Assembly (NCBI GenBank): GCA_949290355.1
Contig: CASERN010000002.1
Span: 1 to 64,000 of the forward strand
Direction: 5' to 3'
Origin: an uncultured bacterium
Lineage (GTDB): Bacteria; Cyanobacteriota; Vampirovibrionia; Gastranaerophilales; Gastranaerophilaceae
Length of the DNA stretch: 64,000 bases
The notes beneath the pieces are model-generated. The model ran no database searches. It was not told where the DNA came from and saw nothing but the letters and a program-made list of their open reading frames with translations. Below are positions 1 to 8,843 of this stretch, one piece after another. The position numbers and the translations under genes were made by a program. Within the stretch, counting starts at the first letter, position 1. Each line of letters starts with the position of its first letter.

Positions 1-266
1 TCTGGGACAAATTTTATCCGTTAATTTTTACTTTTAAACAGATAGATTTTTCTCTGATGCAAACTTTTTTGTTTATGCGATTGAAGCAATCTTTTCTGTT
101 AACTTTTGTATTGATAAACTTTACTATTTATACAGTACGAGTGATGAATGTGTTGCACAAAGCATTACATGGATTTTGAGACTATGGAAAACCAAGTTGA
201 GACAATTAAATATACCCCTGAGAAGGCAAAGCAAAATGGTTTAAGGACAACAATTACGACAAATGA
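1..266. other. No recognisable gene
   Basis: AT-rich stretch. A 70-codon open frame on the plus strand (148-360) has no family I recognise and partly overlaps the transposase remnant that follows, so I do not call it a gene. No hairpin or repeat stands out. Confidence 0.4.
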
Positions 267-467
267 GTGCTTGCTCGAGACGGCAAAAAAGCTCTTTCCG
301 ACAAGGTTGAGTCTTATATTAAAAGGGACGCGAGCCTGCTTGATGTTGGGAATATTTTAGTCGCAGACGGACACAAACTGGCGTTTCAAGTGATTAATCC
401 GTTTACGGACAAGCCTTGTCGGGCAACTTTAGTCGGATTTTTAGACTGGAAATCAACGGCACTTTGA
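267..467 (+). pseudogene. Mu-like transposase A fragment
   Basis: The 66-residue translation contains VADGH followed by VINPFTDKPCR and LVGFLDWKS. This is the pattern around the first catalytic Asp of the DDE/integrase-core domain in MuA-family transposases, which are normally 500-700 residues long. Only this slice survives, ending at an in-frame TGA at 465-467. The next codons in the same frame resemble the ATPase partner MuB, so the rest of A and the start of B appear to have been deleted. Identification rests on motif recognition alone. It cannot be active. Confidence 0.55.
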
Positions 468-767
468 CTAGCCTGCAAGTATGACGGAATTTACATTCGA
501 GCCTCAAACCTTATGACAAGCAGGTAGATTGTTGAAGAAATTGTTAGAGAAATGGACGAACTTCCTCGATATTTAACCTCGGACAACTTTAATGTCGTGA
601 TTAGCAAACTTATTCAAAAGCCAAAAATTATTTTTGTAGATGAAATCGACTACTTAATGAACAATTACAAAAGTGTCGAAACCCTAAGAGAAATCCATGA
701 TAAAACCGATTACCCGATAATCTTTGTCGGAATGGGCTTGGCTCTTAAAGATTATTGTATAAAGTAG
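468..767 (+). pseudogene. Mu-like transposition ATPase B fragment
   Basis: The same frame as the transposase fragment continues through a TAG at 525-527 into a 71-residue stretch with IIFVDEIDYL, a Walker B motif with the acidic DE pair. It is followed by VETLREIHDKTDYPIIFVGMG, which resembles the sensor-1 region of MuB/TniB-type AAA+ ATPases that deliver target DNA to the transposase. The Walker A half is missing and the frame stops early at 767. This is a decayed partner of the upstream A fragment and marks a former mobile element beside the lipid-type operon. Confidence 0.55.
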
Positions 768-842
768 ATTTTTGGCGGGTGCTTGTATGCAATAGTTTAT
801 GATGGAAGAGTCTTGAAAATCTTATATCAAAATTAAGCTAAA

Positions 843-870
843 TTGGCAACATTTCCTATATTTGTATGAT
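843..870 (+). promoter_or_regulatory. Promoter of the six-gene lipid-type operon
   Basis: TTGGCA (843-848), a 16-nt spacer and TATGAT (865-870) form a good sigma-70-type promoter. The predicted transcript start lies about 30 nt before the first ATG of the operon. No clear Shine-Dalgarno precedes that ATG. Confidence 0.5.
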
Positions 871-908
871 ATACCAACAATTTTTAAAATTATATAATTA
901 AGCTTAGC

Positions 909-1841
909 ATGGAAGAAAAAAATTTAAATATATTTAAACGTTTTTTGATTTATCAAAAAGAAAGATTCCCAATTTTCTCATATGGCTTAATGGTTTTTAC
1001 ATTTACTTTTTCTGCAATGTCATATTCAAAAATTTTAAGAGGAGAGTTAGATTTTTCCTTTGTAACTTTGTTAATTGGCGCATTAACCTCTTTTGGGTAT
1101 TTTTTCTTACTTAGAGTTTTTGATGAGTTTAAAGATGCGGAAGATGATGCAAAATATCGTCCATATCGTGCTGTTCCCAGAGGCTTAGTCTCATTTAAAG
1201 AATTGAAATGGCTTGCAATAATTATAATTGTTCTTCAATTTATTTTAAATGCAGTTTTTATTTCTAAAATGCTTTGGATATGGGGATTAGTAATAATTTA
1301 TATGCTTATTATGGCAAAAGAATTTTTTGTTCGGAGTTGGTTAAGAAAGCATCCTGTTGCATATTTAGTTTCGCATATGATGATTATGCCTGTAATAGAT
1401 TTTTATACAACCGGACTTGATTGGAATAATGCAGAAACAAAATTACCACAAGGACTAATAATATTTTTGATAGTTACTTTTTTAAATGGGATAGTAATTG
1501 AAATTGGCAGGAAAATAAGAACCAGTGATGCTGAAGAAATAGGTGTAGAAACATATTCATACCTTTGGGGCGAAAAAAGAGCTACAATAACTTGGCTGTG
1601 TGTTTTATTCACAACATTTATTTTTGCAAATATAGCTTGTTTTTATGCAGGATTTGGTAAAATGACATTTTTATTTTTAATAATATTTTTGGTTATTTGT
1701 GGATATCCTGCAATAAAATTTCTTAAAAATAGAAAACAAGCAACAGCGGCTAAACTTGAAACAATGGCAGGAATTTGGACATTGGGCATGTATTTGTCTT
1801 TAGGTGGTATTCCAATGATATTACACATTATAGGTGGTTAA
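909..1841 (+). CDS. UbiA-family prenyltransferase-like membrane protein
   Basis: 310-residue polytopic membrane protein. UbiA enzymes move a polyprenyl group from its diphosphate to an acceptor inside the membrane. Visible support is the first Asp-rich motif, D72-E-F-K-D76-A-E-D-D80, followed by the basic stretch RPYRAVPRG, and a weaker second site near SDAEEIGVETY followed by GEKRA as in many members. About eight hydrophobic helices separate these. The acceptor cannot be told from sequence. It is first of six genes and its TAA abuts the next ATG at 1842, so co-transcription is near certain. The UbiA fold is likely; membership of the quinone, heme or chlorophyll branch is not supported. Confidence 0.75.
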   Translation: MEEKNLNIFKRFLIYQKERFPIFSYGLMVFTFTFSAMSYSKILRGELDFSFVTLLIGALTSFGYFFLLRVFDEFKDAEDDAKYRPYRAVPRGLVSFKELKWLAIIIIVLQFILNAVFISKMLWIWGLVIIYMLIMAKEFFVRSWLRKHPVAYLVSHMMIMPVIDFYTTGLDWNNAETKLPQGLIIFLIVTFLNGIVIEIGRKIRTSDAEEIGVETYSYLWGEKRATITWLCVLFTTFIFANIACFYAGFGKMTFLFLIIFLVICGYPAIKFLKNRKQATAAKLETMAGIWTLGMYLSLGGIPMILHIIGG

Positions 1842-4211
1842 ATGAATAAAAAAATAGTTGGTGGAAAAGCTTATAATCTTGATATTTTAACAAAAAATGG
1901 GATAAATGTTCCAAAATGGTTTGTCGTAAATTCAGCTGATGATAATTTTGAGATTGATGAAAACAAACTATATGCTGTTCGTTCTTCTGCAGTCGGTGAG
2001 GATGGAAATAAAAAATCTTTTGCAGGTCAAATGGAAAGTTATTTATATGTTAAACCTCAAGAAATAAAAGCGCGTATTCAAGATGTAATTGATTCTGCAA
2101 ATTCAGATAGAATAAAGTTTTATAGAGAACAAAACAATATATCGGATGATATAAAAGTTTGTGTAATTATTCAGGAAATGATAAACTCTGATGTTTCTGG
2201 CGTCGTGTTTTCATCTAATCCGATAACAGGAAAAAGAAATGAAATTGTAATTTCAAGTGTTTTTGGTCTTGGAGAAGGTCTTGTATCAGGTGAATTAAAC
2301 GCAGATACTTATACTATTGAAAATGATAAGATTACAAAAAATATTATCGGAAAACCATATAAAATAGTTTTTGATAAAGAAAAGGGCATTGGTACAAAAC
2401 AAATTGAAAACGAAGCTCCGACAGCACAAACTCTAACGGATAAACAAATAAAAGAACTTGTTAAAAAAACAAAAGAAATAGTTGATATATATGGTAAACC
2501 GCAAGATATAGAATGGGCTTATGAAGATGGTATTTTATACATTTTACAAACAAGACCAATTACGACACTGGAAAACATTCCTGATAAATCACAGAAGGAA
2601 GTTATTTGGGATAATTCAAATATTATTGAAAGTTATTCCGGAGTTACCACTCCGTTGACATTTTCATTTATAAAAGATGTATATACCGAAGTTTATAAAC
2701 AATTTCTTTTGATTATGGGGGTTGAACAAGAATTAATAAAAGAAAATGCTGATATTTTTCAAATGCTCGGTTTAATCGAGGGGAGAGTATATTACAATTT
2801 ACTTAATTGGTATAGACTTTTGCGACTTATGCCAGGATATGAAATTAACGCAGGTTTTATGGAATCAATGATGGGAGTTAAACAAAAACTTAATCAAATT
2901 CCTAAAGTCAAACCAAGTAAAAAAAATAAATATATAAGACTTTTTAATCTTTTAAAATCTTTAATATTTAACCTTTTTACACTACCAAAAGAAATCGAAA
3001 AGTTTTATAAACACATAGATATAACACTTTCTCCATATGAAAACGGGAAATTAAAAGGTAAAAGTGCAAACGAACTTATAGATATTTATTTCGAATTAGA
3101 GTCAAAATTAATGAAAAAATGGCAAGCACCTTTAGTTAACGATTTTTATGCAATGATATTTTACGGACTTTTGAAAAAATCATTGTTAAAAGTTGACTCA
3201 AATGGTACTTTGCAAAATGATTTATTAACAGGTGAAACAGGCATAATTTCAACAGAACCGATAAAATGTATCAAGCAAATTTCAAATAAAATATGCAAAG
3301 GAGAAAAGGTCGATTCAGATATAAAAGAGTTTATTCAAAAATTCGGCAATCGATGCATTGGAGAATTAAAACTTGAAACAATTACTTATAAACAAGACCC
3401 ATCACTTTTAAAATTCATTATTAATTCATACGTCAAACAGGGAATTATTGATATTGAAAAAGAATCCCAAAGGGAACAAGAAATTAGACGTAATGCAGAA
3501 AAAATCGTAAAAGAAAAAATTAAAAATCCATTCTTTGGTATTATATTAAAAAATACTCGCCAAAGAGTTAAAAACAGAGAAAATCTTCGTTTTGAACGTA
3601 CGAGATTATTTGGTTTAGTTAGAGAAATATTTTTAGAACTGGGTAAAAATTTCGCTTACGAAAATATTATTGAAACTCAGCGTGATATTTTCTACCTGAC
3701 AAAAGAAGAAATTTTCAATTATGTATGTGGAACATCTGTTGATATTGATTTAAAAACTATAATTAAAAATCGTAAAGAAGAATATGAATTTTTTGAAAAA
3801 AAGAATCTGCCAGACAGATTTACAACGTACGGAGCCGTATATAAGGCAAATCAATTCATTGCGAATGATATTGCTACTAATATAAAAGGAGATTTATCAG
3901 GTATCGGTGCTTGTGCAGGTATTGTCAAGGCAAAAGTTAAAATTATTCACTCTGTTGAAGAATCCGAAGGATTGGAAAATTGTATAATGGTTGCTGAGCG
4001 AACAGATCCCGGTTGGGTCCCTTTATTTCCGATTAGTAAAGGAATTTTGGTCGAGCGTGGCAGTATATTATCCCATAGCGCGATTGTAGCAAGAGAAATG
4101 GGAATTCCTGCAATAGTCGGGATAAACAATCTTTTATCAACATTAAAAGACGGAGATGAAGTTGAAATGGATGGTTCAACTGGAAAAATAAGGATAATCA
4201 GAAATGAGTAA
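1842..4211 (+). CDS. PEP-synthase/rifampin-phosphotransferase-like dikinase
   Basis: 789-residue soluble protein with an N-terminal ATP-grasp domain: AVRSSAVGED at 45-54, SGVVFSSNPITG near 119-130 and DIEWAYEDGILYILQTRPI near 222-240. The C-terminal swivelling phosphohistidine domain has GSILSHSAIVAREMGIPA, with His745 as the expected phosphorylated residue. The roughly 450-residue middle lacks any PEP/pyruvate TIM barrel I can recognise. The layout therefore matches rifampin phosphotransferase (ATP domain, substrate domain, His domain) rather than true PEP synthase. Such enzymes transfer the beta-phosphate of ATP to an alcohol, releasing AMP and phosphate. Given its neighbours I infer a lipid or prenyl alcohol substrate; antibiotic inactivation is the main alternative. 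Confidence 0.75.
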   Translation: MNKKIVGGKAYNLDILTKNGINVPKWFVVNSADDNFEIDENKLYAVRSSAVGEDGNKKSFAGQMESYLYVKPQEIKARIQDVIDSANSDRIKFYREQNNISDDIKVCVIIQEMINSDVSGVVFSSNPITGKRNEIVISSVFGLGEGLVSGELNADTYTIENDKITKNIIGKPYKIVFDKEKGIGTKQIENEAPTAQTLTDKQIKELVKKTKEIVDIYGKPQDIEWAYEDGILYILQTRPITTLENIPDKSQKEVIWDNSNIIESYSGVTTPLTFSFIKDVYTEVYKQFLLIMGVEQELIKENADIFQMLGLIEGRVYYNLLNWYRLLRLMPGYEINAGFMESMMGVKQKLNQIPKVKPSKKNKYIRLFNLLKSLIFNLFTLPKEIEKFYKHIDITLSPYENGKLKGKSANELIDIYFELESKLMKKWQAPLVNDFYAMIFYGLLKKSLLKVDSNGTLQNDLLTGETGIISTEPIKCIKQISNKICKGEKVDSDIKEFIQKFGNRCIGELKLETITYKQDPSLLKFIINSYVKQGIIDIEKESQREQEIRRNAEKIVKEKIKNPFFGIILKNTRQRVKNRENLRFERTRLFGLVREIFLELGKNFAYENIIETQRDIFYLTKEEIFNYVCGTSVDIDLKTIIKNRKEEYEFFEKKNLPDRFTTYGAVYKANQFIANDIATNIKGDLSGIGACAGIVKAKVKIIHSVEESEGLENCIMVAERTDPGWVPLFPISKGILVERGSILSHSAIVAREMGIPAIVGINNLLSTLKDGDEVEMDGSTGKIRIIRNE

Positions 4212-5304
4212 AGGGATTGAAGCACGAGCAAAATTTAATAAAATAAGATATGCAAACTGTTGGGAAGATCCTGAACTCTTACTTGAGGTATTTGATAATG
4301 GGAAAAAGTACATATCTATAGGTTCTGCCGGAGATAATTCACTATCATTGCTGGTTAAAAATCCCGAACTTGTCTATGCAGTTGATTTAAGTATTCCACA
4401 AATTGCATGTTGTGAACTAAAAAAATATGCAATAAAATTTCTGGATTATGAAAGCTTTTTGAAACTTTTAGGTTTTAAAACTTGCAATAGTCGTCTTGAA
4501 ATCTATGCATCTATCAAAGAAAATTTGAATTTGCAAAGCAGATATTATTTTGAACATAATCCTAAAATAATCAAAGATGGGATTATTCAACAGGGGAAAT
4601 TTGAACATTATTTTCAACTTTTTGCAAATAAAATTATGCCATTAGTTCATAATCAGAAGAATTTAACCGAATTATTTTTACCAAAATCTATTCAAGCTCA
4701 AAAAATGTTTTATGACAAAATCTGGAATAATTGGAGATTTAAGGCTTTATTTAAAATTTTCTTTAACAAATTTGTCATGGGACGTTTAGGCCGAGATAAG
4801 GAATTTTTTAAATATGTTGATACTGCAATGATTTCGAAAAATATCAAAGAACGAACAGATAGGGCTCTTCGAGATGTTCCGACTTGGAATAATCCGTACG
4901 TAAATTATATTTTATTAAACAATTTTGATTATGCTCTTCCTCATTACGCTAAACAAGAAAATTTTGACATAATAAAACAAAATATTGATACTTTGAAAAT
5001 TAGAATAGGCACAATAAATGAAGTTGCCAAAAATTCCGGTATAAAGTTTGACGGTTTTAATCTGTCTGATATTTTTGAATATATGGATAAGGACTTGTTT
5101 AAAGAAGTTTCTTCTCAATTATTGTCTGTGTCTAATATTGGAGCAAAATTTTGCTATTGGAATATGATGGTAGAAAGGCGAATTTCTCAAATTTTACCTG
5201 AAAACTTTGAGTATAAAAAAGAGTTATCACAAAAGCTTTATTTGAAAGACAAAGCCTTTTTTTATAAAGATTTTATTATAGATGAGGTTATAAAAAATGA
5301 CTGA
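4204..5304 (+). CDS. BtaA-like (DUF3419) aminocarboxypropyl transferase
   Basis: 366 residues. RYANCWEDPELL (15-26) and GSAGDNSLSLL (40-50), followed by YAVDLSIPQ, match the start and SAM-binding loop of the DUF3419/BtaA family. BtaA transfers the 3-amino-3-carboxypropyl group of S-adenosylmethionine to diacylglycerol in betaine-lipid synthesis. No BtaB-type N-methyltransferase is present here, so a finished betaine head group is not implied. The start overlaps the dikinase stop by 8 nt, indicating translational coupling. Family assignment is good. The acceptor (a diacylglycerol, prenyl-glycerol or other lipid alcohol) is unknown. Confidence 0.75.
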   Translation: MSKGIEARAKFNKIRYANCWEDPELLLEVFDNGKKYISIGSAGDNSLSLLVKNPELVYAVDLSIPQIACCELKKYAIKFLDYESFLKLLGFKTCNSRLEIYASIKENLNLQSRYYFEHNPKIIKDGIIQQGKFEHYFQLFANKIMPLVHNQKNLTELFLPKSIQAQKMFYDKIWNNWRFKALFKIFFNKFVMGRLGRDKEFFKYVDTAMISKNIKERTDRALRDVPTWNNPYVNYILLNNFDYALPHYAKQENFDIIKQNIDTLKIRIGTINEVAKNSGIKFDGFNLSDIFEYMDKDLFKEVSSQLLSVSNIGAKFCYWNMMVERRISQILPENFEYKKELSQKLYLKDKAFFYKDFIIDEVIKND

Positions 5305-6421
5305 TTTAATTTGTGGAAGTATAATTTCTTTAATATTTTTGTTATTTTTTATTATTGCAGAGATTTTCTATAAAAAAGGATTAAATGTTGAAATAACAAG
5401 GAAATTTGTTCATTTTGCAGGAGCATTTGTTACTATATTTTTCCCATTTATTTTCAAAACACACTGGACAGTCTTGATTTTGGCAGTATTTTTTTGTGGA
5501 GTAATGTTAATAACAAAAAAAACAGGAACATTACCATCTGTACATGCAGTCGAAAGAAAATCTGACGGAGCGATTTATCATCCTATTGCAATATATATTT
5601 GTTTTTTGTATTCACAGTTTTTAAATCAACCCTGGTTTTATGTTATTTCAATTTTAATTCTTGGAGTCTCAGATGCTTTTGCAGCACTTGTTGGAAAAAA
5701 TTACGGTATAAATGAATATATCGTAGAAGTGGGTAGTAAAAAAACGATTGAAGGTTCATTTACATTTTTTTTAACATCATTTTTAATAACTCATTTAATT
5801 TTACTTTTAACAACAACTATCGGCAGAGTAGAATCCGTTCTGGTTGCACTTTTGATTGCAATAATTATAACTATATTTGAAAGTGTTAGCTTAAAGGGCG
5901 CAGATAATTTATTTATACCAATTGGAACAATGTTTATTTTATCAAAAAATGTCCAGCCTACAATTGAAGGGTTAACATTCCAATTGGCAGTATTAATTGC
6001 ATTTCTGGCAAGTTATTTAGTTATAATGTTTCCTTATAAACGAATAGGCTTTTCAGGTGTTATTCTGTTGGGTTTGATAAATTATATTATCTGGACATTA
6101 CTAGGTAATATTTGCGCTGTAATACTTATAATATTTTCATTGCTTTGCGCAAAAACTGATATTATACTGAATTATGATTGTGATGAGGCTGACGCTTATA
6201 GGGTAAGACCAATATTTTATATTTTAGCGGTTCCTGTTGCTTGTGCATTTTTGAATAATTTTATTGGCGCAAAAATAATTTATCCTTTTATAACTTCAAT
6301 AATTTGTGAAGGTTTTATTATTAAAACAAAATTTTTTAACGGAGATTTGAATAAAGGTTTATGGATAACATCAGTAGTTTCGTTAATAGTTTTAGGGGCA
6401 AGTTATGTATTTATCAAATAG
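5297..6421 (+). CDS. Dolichol/phytol-kinase-like (CdsA-type) membrane protein with extra C-terminal half
   Basis: 374-residue, very hydrophobic protein with about ten predicted helices. The first 200 residues resemble CTP-dependent dolichol/phytol kinases and phosphatidate cytidylyltransferases: EITRKFVHFAGAF near the start, then LGVSDAFAALVGKNYG and a short loop with GSKKTIEGSFTFFLTS. These are the nucleotide-binding loops seen in the SEC59/VTE5 group. Residues beyond about 205 add further helices and the motif CDEADAYRVRP, which I do not recognise. The gene overlaps its neighbours by 8 nt upstream and 17 nt downstream. A role in phosphorylating or CTP-activating a lipid alcohol is inferred from family and context. 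Confidence 0.65.
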   Translation: MTDLICGSIISLIFLLFFIIAEIFYKKGLNVEITRKFVHFAGAFVTIFFPFIFKTHWTVLILAVFFCGVMLITKKTGTLPSVHAVERKSDGAIYHPIAIYICFLYSQFLNQPWFYVISILILGVSDAFAALVGKNYGINEYIVEVGSKKTIEGSFTFFLTSFLITHLILLLTTTIGRVESVLVALLIAIIITIFESVSLKGADNLFIPIGTMFILSKNVQPTIEGLTFQLAVLIAFLASYLVIMFPYKRIGFSGVILLGLINYIIWTLLGNICAVILIIFSLLCAKTDIILNYDCDEADAYRVRPIFYILAVPVACAFLNNFIGAKIIYPFITSIICEGFIIKTKFFNGDLNKGLWITSVVSLIVLGASYVFIK

Positions 6422-7346
6422 TAAAGATGAATTTTTGAAATTTCCGAAAGAATTATACAGAAATGATCCGTTTTATACAACGCAATCTGAGGATGTCTCG
6501 GATTGTGAAAAACTTTTTGTAGTAAAAGAAAATGAAAAAATTCTTTGTCGTTTAGGATTTTTTGCCAATGGACAGTTCGGTTTTTTTGAAGCTGAAAACA
6601 ATTTGGAATCAGTTAAGTTTTTATTTGATCAAGTAAAAACTTACGCCAAAACAAAAGGCTATGACTACTTAATCGGACCAATTAACGGTTCTACTTGGAA
6701 AAAATACCGAATTACTCTGCCATCAAATAATCCTCCATTCTGTCTTGACAATTATAACAAACCTTATTATGCGGAATTGTTTGAAAATTGCGGATTTGAA
6801 ACAATTGCCAATTACACATCTTCAATTTGTCGTAACTTAAACAAAGATTACTCAAGACTTGAAAAATTTTCATCAATTTTTGAAAAAAAAGGTATAAAAA
6901 TTCGCAAATTTAATCCTGAAAAATTTGAAGAAGATATCAGAAAAATTTACAACATTTCAGTAGATAGTTTTGTGAACAATTTTCTTTATACACCAATAGA
7001 ATTTGAAGATTTTTATAAAATGTATGAACCGGCAAAAAGTTTTTTAAATCCAGAGTGGGTTTTGCTTGCGGAAAATATGGATAATGAAGCAATTGCTTTC
7101 ATATTTGGTTTTGATAATTTATACAATAAAGATAAAAAATCACTTGTTATAAAGACATTAGCACAAATTTCTGATTACAAATATCGTGGAATAGGATCCT
7201 ATCTGGTAGAATATTTACATCAAAAAGCTCAACTTGCAGGGTATGATAGTATTATTCATGCACTTATGCATAAAAATAATGTATCGACTAATATTCTGTC
7301 GGGCGAACTCTACCATAAATATAAACTTTATGGAGTTAAATTATGA
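6405..7346 (+). CDS. GNAT-like N-acyltransferase
   Basis: 313 residues with the two-part look of a double acyl-CoA N-acyltransferase fold. The early part has FLKFPKELYRNDPFY, then FFEAENNLESVKFLFDQV, YDYLIGPINGSTW and PYYAELFENCGFE, a pattern seen in a widespread family of uncharacterised GNAT-like proteins. The C-terminal part has YRGIGSYLVEYLHQKA, resembling the acyl-CoA pyrophosphate-binding motif (Q/R-x-x-G-x-G/A). It overlaps both neighbours. In this context it could acylate the amine of the aminocarboxypropyl group made by the DUF3419 protein; this is inference only. Confidence 0.6.
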   Translation: MYLSNSKDEFLKFPKELYRNDPFYTTQSEDVSDCEKLFVVKENEKILCRLGFFANGQFGFFEAENNLESVKFLFDQVKTYAKTKGYDYLIGPINGSTWKKYRITLPSNNPPFCLDNYNKPYYAELFENCGFETIANYTSSICRNLNKDYSRLEKFSSIFEKKGIKIRKFNPEKFEEDIRKIYNISVDSFVNNFLYTPIEFEDFYKMYEPAKSFLNPEWVLLAENMDNEAIAFIFGFDNLYNKDKKSLVIKTLAQISDYKYRGIGSYLVEYLHQKAQLAGYDSIIHALMHKNNVSTNILSGELYHKYKLYGVKL

Positions 7347-8827
7347 TAAATAATATTGTTGAAATTTTATTTGAAAATGCTGAAAAGCATCCTGACAAAC
7401 TTGCTATTATCCATAAAAATGAAAAGATAACTTACGGAAAATTAGTGCAAGAGGTAAAAGATTATGCACAGTATTTTTTATCAAAAGGTATAAAAAAAGG
7501 TGATAATATACTAATTTTTGTTCCAATGACAATTGAACTTTATAAAATTCTTGCCGCTGTTTTTTATGTTGGGGCAACAGCAGTTTTTGTGGATGCTTGG
7601 GCTGATAAAAATAGACTTAATCAAGCTTTAACTATTGTTCCCTGTAAAGCATTCATTGCTTGTCCGAAAGCCTTTATATTGAAACTAATGAGCAAAAAAG
7701 TATTTAAAGTAGGAATAAACATCATATCAGGAACTATTCATAAACATAAAAGCATACTCCCAATTGAAACAGTAACACCTGACTCAACTGCACTTATAAC
7801 CTTTACAACAGGTTCAACAGGACTTCCAAAAGCAGCTAAAAGAACACACGGATTTTTGCTCGAGCAGCACTATGTACTAAAAAAACACTTAGCACACTCC
7901 TTTGATGATGTTGACTTAACAAGTCTACCTGTTTTTATTCTTCACAATCTTGCTTGTGGTATAACTTCTGTTATTCCTGATTTTAGTTCCCAAAAACCAT
8001 CAGATATTAACCCTGATAAAATTTTAAAAGATATAAAAAATAATAATGTTACTACTTCTGTTGGCTCGCCAAGATTTTATGAAAAACTTGCTGAATTTGG
8101 AAAAATTAAAGGTTTGAAACGAATTTTCACTGGAGGAGCTCCCGTTTTCCAAAAGAAAGCTAAACTTTTGCAGGAAAAGTTCAACGATTGTGATATAGAA
8201 ATAGTTTACGGATCAACTGAAGCTGAACCGATTACTTCAATTTCAGCAAAAGAATTGCTACAATATAAAGGTTATGTTAAAGACGGTTTGTATGTTGGAA
8301 AACCAATTGAAGATATTAATGTAAAAATTATAAAACCGTCAGATGAACCGATAAAAGATTTTGAAAGCACTTGGCTTAGTACAGGTGAAATCGGTGAAAT
8401 TTGTGTTGAAGGAAAGCATGTCTTAAAAGAATATTATAATAGTGATGAAGCACAAAAATTTGCAAAAATTAACTACCAAGGACAAGTTTGGCACAGAACA
8501 GGTGATGCTGGATATTTGGATAATGATGGAAGATTATTTCTTATGGGTAGAGTGAAAAACCGATTTGTTCATAATAATAAAGATGTTTATGTATTCCCGA
8601 TAGAAAATGCTTTACTTGAGAGTGAGGGTATTGAAATCGGAACGGTTCTAAAAATTGATGAACAAATTATACTTGTTGTAGAAACGAAAATTCCACAGAA
8701 AAAACTTGAACAAGAACTTAAAAATTTTGGATTTAATTTTGACAAATTTATAATCACACAAATTCCTCGAGACCCGAGACATGATTCAAAAATTGATTAT
8801 GATAAGTTAAAAAAAATCCTCTCATAA
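7343..8827 (+). CDS. Acyl-AMP ligase (OleC-like ANL superfamily)
   Basis: 494 residues. The ATP-binding loop TFTTGSTGLPKAAKRTHG lies at 153-170, followed by YGSTEAEPI and TGDAGYLDNDGRLFLMGR, the standard A3/A5/A7 motifs of ANL adenylating enzymes. A fatty or similar acid would be activated as acyl-AMP. The stretch LTSLPVFILHNLACGITSVI, and the way it replaces the usual segment, reminds me of OleC-type ligases, but no OleA/B/D partners are nearby. Its ATG overlaps the preceding stop (ATGA). It is the last gene before a shared bidirectional terminator at 8814-8838. Confidence 0.75.
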   Translation: MINNIVEILFENAEKHPDKLAIIHKNEKITYGKLVQEVKDYAQYFLSKGIKKGDNILIFVPMTIELYKILAAVFYVGATAVFVDAWADKNRLNQALTIVPCKAFIACPKAFILKLMSKKVFKVGINIISGTIHKHKSILPIETVTPDSTALITFTTGSTGLPKAAKRTHGFLLEQHYVLKKHLAHSFDDVDLTSLPVFILHNLACGITSVIPDFSSQKPSDINPDKILKDIKNNNVTTSVGSPRFYEKLAEFGKIKGLKRIFTGGAPVFQKKAKLLQEKFNDCDIEIVYGSTEAEPITSISAKELLQYKGYVKDGLYVGKPIEDINVKIIKPSDEPIKDFESTWLSTGEIGEICVEGKHVLKEYYNSDEAQKFAKINYQGQVWHRTGDAGYLDNDGRLFLMGRVKNRFVHNNKDVYVFPIENALLESEGIEIGTVLKIDEQIILVVETKIPQKKLEQELKNFGFNFDKFIITQIPRDPRHDSKIDYDKLKKILS

Positions 8828-8838
8828 AGAGAGGATTT
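8814..8838. terminator. Bidirectional terminator between convergent genes
   Basis: Perfect 10-bp stem AAATCCTCTC / GAGAGGATTT with a 5-nt loop. It straddles the end of the acyl-AMP ligase gene and lies just past the end of the minus-strand Aas-type gene. A and T runs flank both sides, so it can end transcripts from either direction. Confidence 0.8.
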
Positions 8839-8843
8839 TAAAT

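Noticed and set aside
7343-8827. Ole hydrocarbon cluster because of the OleC-like ligase
   Set aside because: No OleA, OleB or OleD genes are present; the ligase sits with UbiA-, BtaA- and kinase-like genes instead.
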